From Solirubrobacteraceae bacterium (lineage in GTDB: Bacteria; Actinomycetota; Thermoleophilia; Solirubrobacterales; Solirubrobacteraceae): DNA of 9,604 nucleotides. Position numbers and translations under genes: made by a program. The stretch lies in assembly GCA_016462625.1 (NCBI GenBank), contig JAEMSV010000128.1, forward strand, positions 1-9,604, in the 5' to 3' direction. The notes beneath the pieces were generated by a model that was not told where the DNA came from, did no database searches, and saw only the letters and a program-made list of their open reading frames with translations. Positions 6,042 to 9,604 of this stretch are shown here, in pieces; the stretch's first letter is position 1, and every line of letters starts with the position of its first letter.

Positions 6042-6823
6042 CTCGCGCTGCGCGCTCGCATACGGGCGGCATGAGCACCACCACGATCACCACCCCCACC
6101 CTGCCCTTCGGACGTCTCCTGCGCGTCGAGGCCGAGAAGGCCCTGGACACCCGCGCGGCCAAGTGGCTGCTCGGGATCGCCGCGCTGCTCACGCTGCTCA
6201 CGGTCGCGCTGCCCCTGTCGCTGCCCGCCGAGTTCGAGCAGTCCCCCACCGGCTACACCATGGCCACAGCGATTGGGGTCATGACCCTGCTTCCAGCGGT
6301 CGGGATCCTGCTGCTCACCACCGAATGGACGCGCGGGACCATTCTGGTGACGTTCACGCAGGAGCCCCGCAGGCTCCGGGTCCTTGCCGCGAAGGGCGCT
6401 GCGGGGGTCGGCCTGGGCGCCGTTGGCGCCCTGTTCGCGTTCGCCGTGACGATGGGCGGCGTGCTCGCGGCGGACACCGTGCTCGGCCGCGACGTGTCCT
6501 GGACCATCGGCAGTGCCTTTGGAGGACTCCTGGCGGTCAGCGTCCTGAACATGGTCATGGCGACCGGCTTTGCCGCGCTGCTGCAGAACTCCGCGACGGC
6601 GATCGTCGTCTTCTACGTCGTTCCGGCGATCTGGACCGCGATCTCGGTCGGTGTGCTCTCCGACGTCGGGCCCTACGTCGACTCCTCACAAGCCTTCACC
6701 TGGATCATCGAGGGCGACACCGCCGGAAACTGGGCGCCGATCTTCGTCTCGATGTCGCTGTGGATCCTGGTCCCGCTGGCCGCCGGGGCGTGGCGAGTGG
6801 CGACGCGGGACGTCCGGAGCTGA
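6038..6823 (+). CDS. ABC-2-type transporter permease
   Basis: 261 aa with about six membrane helices: residues 43-62, 74-93, 120-145, 157-182, 187-207 and 234-251. Between helices 2 and 3 lies EWTRGTILVTFTQEPRRLRVLAAK (96-119), the E-x-R-G-T cytoplasmic motif typical of ABC-2 permeases, which couples to the ATPase. ATG 6038 overlaps the ATPase stop (ATGA) and has GGAGG 7 nt upstream, so it is preferred. ATG 6071 (MSTTTITTP) is an alternative and would remove a non-hydrophobic N-terminal stretch. Only one permease is present, so the working exporter is probably a homodimer of this protein with two ATPases, unlike linearmycin-type systems with two different permeases. The gene runs convergent to the desaturase, 24 nt apart. 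Confidence 0.92.
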   Translation: MTRAARSHTGGMSTTTITTPTLPFGRLLRVEAEKALDTRAAKWLLGIAALLTLLTVALPLSLPAEFEQSPTGYTMATAIGVMTLLPAVGILLLTTEWTRGTILVTFTQEPRRLRVLAAKGAAGVGLGAVGALFAFAVTMGGVLAADTVLGRDVSWTIGSAFGGLLAVSVLNMVMATGFAALLQNSATAIVVFYVVPAIWTAISVGVLSDVGPYVDSSQAFTWIIEGDTAGNWAPIFVSMSLWILVPLAAGAWRVATRDVRS

Positions 6824-6856
6824 CCGCGACGAGCAGGAGCGCGGTGCTCAGCGGTC
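6822..6856. terminator. Candidate compact bidirectional terminator
   Basis: GACCGC (6822-6827) pairs with GCGGTC (6851-6856), and GAGC (6831-6834) pairs with GCTC (6846-6849), with a small internal bulge and an 11-nt loop. The hairpin takes in the stop codons of both the permease and the desaturase. No T tract follows. Confidence 0.4.
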
Positions 6857-7855
6857 GCTGCCGGCGCCGACGGGCTCGGCTGCCCGCTCGGGCTCGGGCG
6901 CCGGAGCGGGACCCGGCTTCGCGCCCGGTGCCTTCTCCTTGCGCACCCGCTTCTCCTGCGGGACGCGGATGACGTCCCAGGCGAGGCCCGTCTTCTCCAT
7001 CGCACCGATGAGCATCTGGCTCGGATCGATCTGCCAGCCCTGCAGGCCGTGCGCGGCGGAGGTCGGGAACGCGTGGTGGTTGTTGTGCCAGGACTCGCCG
7101 AAGCTCAGGAGCGCCAGCGGCGCGAAGTTCCGCGAGTGGTCGCCCGTCTCATACGGCTGGCGGCCGAAGAAGTGGCACAGGGAGTTGATCGAGAAGGTCA
7201 CGTGGTGCAGGAGGAACAGGCGGATGATGCCGCCCCAGAGCAGACCGGTCAGTGCGGCCTGCCAGGAAAATCCCCCAATCAGGAATCCGAGGACGGCACC
7301 GGCGAGGATGCCGCCAGTCGCCCAGAAGATGAACTGGTCGTTGACCTTCTTGACGACCGGGTCGCTGAGCAGATCCGGGGCGTAGCGCTCGTGCGAGCCG
7401 CGCTGGTCGTGCATGAAGATCCACCCGACGTGGGCGTGGACGAGGCCGCGGATCGCGCCCTTCCAGCCGTGGCCGTGGTCGACGTGCGGGCTGTGCGGAT
7501 CGCCGAACTGGTCGCTGAACGCGTGGTGCTTGCGGTGGTCGGCGACCCAGGAGATGACGGGGCCCTCGATGGCGGTCGAGCCGGCGATCGCCCAGAAGCG
7601 GCGCGTCCGCGGCCCGGTCTTGAAGCTGCGGTGGGTGAACAGGCGGTGGAAGCCGACGGTGATCCCGAACCCGCTGATCGAGTAGAGGATCGCGAAGGTG
7701 ATCAGGTCGCTCCAGTGCAGCCACGAGTTCCACGCCACCCACGCGGCGAGGAACAGCGCAAGGAATGGGATCAGGGTCACGAGCCCGGTGATCGTGCGGT
7801 CGAGCGTCTCGTTCTCGACCGGCTGGATGTCGCTGGGACCGGGGCCGTCTTCCAT
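6848..7855 (-). CDS. Membrane fatty acid desaturase (acyl-CoA/delta-9, DesC-like)
   Basis: 335 aa from ATG 7855. The three histidine boxes that bind the di-iron centre are intact: H70RLFTH75, H107RKHH111 and H257NNHH261, the last in GESWHNNHHAFPTSA, typical of DesC-like stearoyl-type desaturases. Further His in GDPHSPHVDHGHGW and the NxxxH-like NSLCH also fit the family. Hydrophobic segments at about 22-42, 50-67, 86-104, 177-195 and 203-222 anchor it in the membrane. It introduces a cis double bond into an acyl chain, with electrons from a separate ferredoxin/reductase because no cytochrome b5 domain is fused. Residues 302-335 form a Lys/Arg then Ala/Pro/Glu tail of low complexity that is not part of the catalytic core. 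ATG 7855 has no ribosome site but sits 6 nt after a TACGAT -10-like box; GTG 7873 is an alternative. It diverges from the GNAT gene across a region with inverted repeats. Confidence 0.95.
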   Translation of the reverse strand: MEDGPGPSDIQPVENETLDRTITGLVTLIPFLALFLAAWVAWNSWLHWSDLITFAILYSISGFGITVGFHRLFTHRSFKTGPRTRRFWAIAGSTAIEGPVISWVADHRKHHAFSDQFGDPHSPHVDHGHGWKGAIRGLVHAHVGWIFMHDQRGSHERYAPDLLSDPVVKKVNDQFIFWATGGILAGAVLGFLIGGFSWQAALTGLLWGGIIRLFLLHHVTFSINSLCHFFGRQPYETGDHSRNFAPLALLSFGESWHNNHHAFPTSAAHGLQGWQIDPSQMLIGAMEKTGLAWDVIRVPQEKRVRKEKAPGAKPGPAPAPEPERAAEPVGAGSDR

Positions 7856-7861
7856 ACCCGG

Positions 7862-7867
7862 ATCGTA
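7862..7867 (-). promoter_or_regulatory. Candidate -10 box for leaderless desaturase transcription
   Basis: Reading the minus strand, TACGAT (7867 to 7862) is followed by six bases and then ATG 7855. A transcript would begin at or beside the start codon, in line with the missing ribosome site. No good -35 hexamer is visible at the expected distance. One arm of the adjacent inverted repeat (7874-7881) falls between -10 and -35. Confidence 0.35.
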
Positions 7868-7873
7868 ACCCAC

Positions 7874-7902
7874 CCATGTGAGGGCACCCTGACATCACAT
7901 GG
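7874..7902. promoter_or_regulatory. Candidate operator in the desaturase/GNAT divergent promoter
   Basis: CCATGTGA (7874-7881) and TCACATGG (7895-7902) are perfect 8-bp inverted repeats. Their centres lie 21 bp apart, two helical turns, so a dimer would contact one DNA face. AGGGCACCCT (7881-7890) forms a smaller dyad inside. CCCTGA (7887-7892) is also inverted as TCAGGG at 7913-7918, beside the GNAT start. The arms are less GC-rich than their surroundings, which favours a real protein site. The binding protein is unknown. Confidence 0.5.
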
Positions 7903-7919
7903 TGCGGCACGATCAGGGC

Positions 7920-8426
7920 ATGCCGCTCCCCCTGCTGACCGATCGCCTGGGAATTCGGGCCTACGACCCGGACGACGCCACGCAGATGCACGAGGTCCTC
8001 TACCGCGACCCCGTGGCGATGCGCTACGTGGGTGGCCCGCGGACGTTCGCGGAGACCACGCAGCAGGTCCGCGGGTATGCCGAGGACCATGTCCGGCGGG
8101 GCTACGCGTGCTGGGTGGTCGAGGAGCGCGAGACCGGCCTGATCGTCGGCGAGGCCGGGTTGCACCCGTTCGACTCGAAGGGCCCGGAGATCGAGCTGGC
8201 CTACGCGTTCGGCCGGCCGTTCTGGGGTCGCGGCTTCGCGACCGAGGCGGCCCGAGCGATCGTGGCCGAGGGCTTTGGCGACCTCGGGCTCGAGGAGATC
8301 GTGGCCGTGGCCCGGGACGAGAACACGGCGTCGCTGCACGTGCTGGAGAATCTCGGGTTCGTGCAGGACGGTCGACGGTTCGCGTGGGGTCACGACCACC
8401 CGTTCTTCCGGCTGCGGAGGTCCTGA
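7920..8426 (+). CDS. GNAT-family N-acetyltransferase (RimJ/RimL-like)
   Basis: 168 aa from ATG 7920. Starts with the RimJ/RimL hallmark LTDRLGIRAYDPDDA (residues 6-20). Motif A, ELAYAFGRPFWGRGFATEAARAIV (92-115), has the acetyl-CoA pyrophosphate loop R-P-F-W-G-R-G (99-105). Motif B follows as VARDENTASLHVLENLGF (130-147). It should transfer an acetyl group from acetyl-CoA to an amine; the substrate cannot be told (protein N-terminus, amino sugar or small molecule). ATG 7899 is in frame but lies within the inverted repeat; ATG 7920, preceded by AGGG, begins at the usual family N-terminus. The methyltransferase follows after 2 nt, so they form an operon divergent from the desaturase. Confidence 0.92.
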   Translation: MPLPLLTDRLGIRAYDPDDATQMHEVLYRDPVAMRYVGGPRTFAETTQQVRGYAEDHVRRGYACWVVEERETGLIVGEAGLHPFDSKGPEIELAYAFGRPFWGRGFATEAARAIVAEGFGDLGLEEIVAVARDENTASLHVLENLGFVQDGRRFAWGHDHPFFRLRRS

Positions 8427-8428
8427 CC

Positions 8429-9073
8429 GTGGCGGTGCCGAACCGGTGCGCGGGCCCGTTCGGCGCGGCCTACAGCTTCTGGATCGAGCGGGAGAGGCTG
8501 GCGCGCATTGTCGGCCGGGCCTTGTGGGGCATCGACGTCCGGCCCATGTATCGCAGCATGGGTCGGATCGGTGAGGAGCCCTCCGGGAGCACGATCGTCG
8601 ACGTCCCCTGCGGCAGCGGGGTGGCGCTCCGCGCGCTACGGCCGGAGCAGCGCGTGCGCTACCTCGCGATCGACATCGACGACGCCATGCTCGGCCGGAC
8701 GCGCACGCGCGCCGCCGGCCGGGCCCAGATCGAGACGCTCCGGGGAGACATGCGCGCGCTCCCGCTCGAGGATGGCCTCGCGGACCTCGTGTGCTGCTTC
8801 AGCGGCCTGCACATGATCGAGCGACCTTGTGACGCCGTCACCGAGCTCAGCCGCATCCTGCGCCCGGGCGGCTCACTCATCGGCTCGACGTTCCTGCGCG
8901 GCGGGACTCGCCGCCAGGAGATGCTCATCGCCATCGAGCAGCGGCGCGGAGGTGCGCCGCAGCCGTTCGCCGCGCACGAGCTCCGGGCGTGGCTGGCGGA
9001 GGCGGGGCTCCATGAGGCGCACGTGGGCGAGGGCGGTTTCGCCGTGTTCAGCGCACGCAAGCCCCCAGCTTGA
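8429..9073 (+). CDS. Class I SAM-dependent methyltransferase
   Basis: 214 aa from GTG 8429, which has GGAGG 8 nt upstream inside the GNAT gene and starts 2 nt after its stop. Rossmann-fold methyltransferase: motif I IVDVPCGSGVAL (56-67), acidic strand-2 end AIDIDD (80-85), motif with RGDMRALPLEDGLADLVCCF (105-124), then LSRILRPGGSLIGSTFLRG (140-158), the usual motif III region. The N-terminal helical segment (residues 15-48, SFWIERERLARIVGRALWG...PMYRSM) resembles uncharacterised actinobacterial methyltransferases acting on lipids or polyketide-like substrates, but the acceptor cannot be assigned. The frame is open far upstream, but that part is antisense to the desaturase or overlaps the GNAT gene. 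Co-transcription with the GNAT suggests both act on one product or pathway; this is inference. Confidence 0.9.
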   Translation: MAVPNRCAGPFGAAYSFWIERERLARIVGRALWGIDVRPMYRSMGRIGEEPSGSTIVDVPCGSGVALRALRPEQRVRYLAIDIDDAMLGRTRTRAAGRAQIETLRGDMRALPLEDGLADLVCCFSGLHMIERPCDAVTELSRILRPGGSLIGSTFLRGGTRRQEMLIAIEQRRGGAPQPFAAHELRAWLAEAGLHEAHVGEGGFAVFSARKPPA

Positions 9074-9122
9074 GGGGTGTGGGATCTGAGCGACGGATTC
9101 CGTCGTCGAAGTCCCACTCCCC
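9074..9122. terminator. Bidirectional terminator-like hairpin
   Basis: Outer arms GGGGTGTGGGAT (9074-9085) and GTCCCACTCCCC (9111-9122) pair at 10 of 12 positions plus one G-U. The inner stem CGACGG (9091-9096) / CCGTCG (9100-9105) has a 3-nt loop. It begins at the base after the methyltransferase stop and lies downstream of the convergent PPOX gene. No T tract. It is the most convincing of the three convergent-junction hairpins. Confidence 0.6.
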
Positions 9123-9139
9123 TGGGCGAGGCAGCGGGC

Positions 9140-9550
9140 CTACGGCTCGGAGCCGACCGGCATCGGCCGGTCGGGGGTCAGCTCGATGAACACCGCGTCG
9201 GTGACCGGGCGGGACATCCGCTCGAACAGACGCCGTAACGGGCCCCAGCTGCGCTGGATGACCTGCGCGGCGCGCTCGCGCCCGGCCGCGTCGTCGATGA
9301 CGCGGCCGAGCGCGGCGATCGGCTCGCCTGTCGGGGCACCGCGCGCCGTGGAGGGGGCGACGAGCGCACGGCCCTGCCGGCGCAGGCGCTTGGCCTTGTA
9401 CGCGTGCTCCTCCGTCCACACGTAGAGGCGGTCGCCATCCTGGCCGAACCACACGGGCGTGGGAACGGGAGTCCCGTCGCGCCGGTAGGTGACGAGCAGC
9501 ATGTGGGTGCGGCCGCGCAACGCGTCGAAGCCGACGTGGCGCACGGGCAT
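9140..9550 (-). CDS. PPOX-fold, probably F420-dependent oxidoreductase (Rv2061c-like)
   Basis: 136 aa from ATG 9550. The split-barrel flavin/deazaflavin-binding fold of the pyridoxamine-phosphate-oxidase superfamily is seen in THMLLVTYRRDGTPVPTPVWFGQDGDRLYVWTE (15-47), YKAKRLRRQGRALVAPSTARGAPTG (51-75) and the C-terminal VFIELTPDRP. The GTPVPTPVWF plus AxGxPTG pattern is that of the short actinobacterial Rv2061c-type proteins, annotated as F420-dependent (recalled). Cofactor and substrate are predicted by family only. ATG 9550 has GAGG 9 nt upstream. The frame is also open through GTG 9559 to the window edge, so a longer start cannot be excluded, but the family usually begins near FDALRGR. 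Convergent with the methyltransferase, separated by the hairpin at 9074-9122. Confidence 0.85.
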   Translation of the reverse strand: MPVRHVGFDALRGRTHMLLVTYRRDGTPVPTPVWFGQDGDRLYVWTEEHAYKAKRLRRQGRALVAPSTARGAPTGEPIAALGRVIDDAAGRERAAQVIQRSWGPLRRLFERMSRPVTDAVFIELTPDRPMPVGSEP

Positions 9551-9604
9551 CGTGAGCACCCTCGATGCATCACCCGAGCGCGTGCGGTCGAGCAGGCGCT
9601 TGTT
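9551..9604. other. Right-edge segment, undetermined
   Basis: The 54 bases upstream of the PPOX gene are open on the minus strand in the PPOX frame. In another minus frame a TGA at 9572-9570 could end an upstream gene in the same direction. Too short to assign. It holds no clear promoter. Confidence 0.2.

Noticed and set aside
822..7902. Idea that the local TetR controls the desaturase
   Set aside because: A FadR-like regulator and a desaturase would fit, but the dyads at 2278-2293 and 7874-7902 do not share a motif and the loci are about 6 kb apart.
7049..8428. Upstream part of the 674-aa plus frame before the methyltransferase
   Set aside because: Antisense to the desaturase and out of frame with the GNAT gene; the GTG at 8429 with GGAGG is the real start.

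Overview
This window comes from a very GC-rich chromosome with strong G/C third-position bias, frequent GTG starts, 1-4 nt gene overlaps and typical actinobacterial families: a FadR-like TetR, a NarL-type two-component system beside an ABC-2 exporter, a DesC-like desaturase and an F420/PPOX-fold protein. The short DUF4235-like membrane protein and the overall style suggest a deep actinobacterium such as Thermoleophilia/Solirubrobacterales. That placement is an inference. I see no tRNA, rRNA, CRISPR array, insertion sequence, phage gene or attachment site.

Layout. (1) 1-2278, minus strand: a tight run of a Nit1-like carbon-nitrogen hydrolase, a TetR regulator, a 46-aa one-helix membrane protein, and an acidic Pro/Glu/Ala/Trp-rich protein that runs off the left edge. 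(2) 2313-3158, plus strand: a DUF2804-like protein divergent from the hydrolase; the 34-bp gap holds a perfect palindrome over a plausible promoter. (3) 3169-5003, minus strand: response regulator and sensor histidine kinase, facing (4) 5145-6823, plus strand: an ABC ATPase and one ABC-2 permease. The 141-bp divergent gap has a 9-bp inverted repeat. (5) 6848-7855, minus strand: an acyl-CoA/acyl-lipid desaturase, divergent from (6) 7920-9073, plus strand: a GNAT acetyltransferase and a class I methyltransferase. Their 64-bp gap carries an 8-bp inverted repeat with arms two helical turns apart. (7) 9140-9550, minus strand: a PPOX-fold, probably F420-dependent protein near the right edge.

How it works together: the kinase/regulator pair most likely controls the divergent exporter. 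The TetR gene probably autoregulates the hydrolase operon through the palindrome. The desaturase remodels membrane lipids and may be controlled at its divergent operator. All three convergent junctions (3158/3169, 6823/6848, 9073/9140) contain GC-rich inverted repeats without a T tract, which look like compact bidirectional terminators. Most of the window is ordinary chromosomal housekeeping and accessory metabolism. The least explained items are the Trp/Pro/Glu protein at the left edge and the three divergent-promoter inverted repeats. I see no convincing new multi-gene system.
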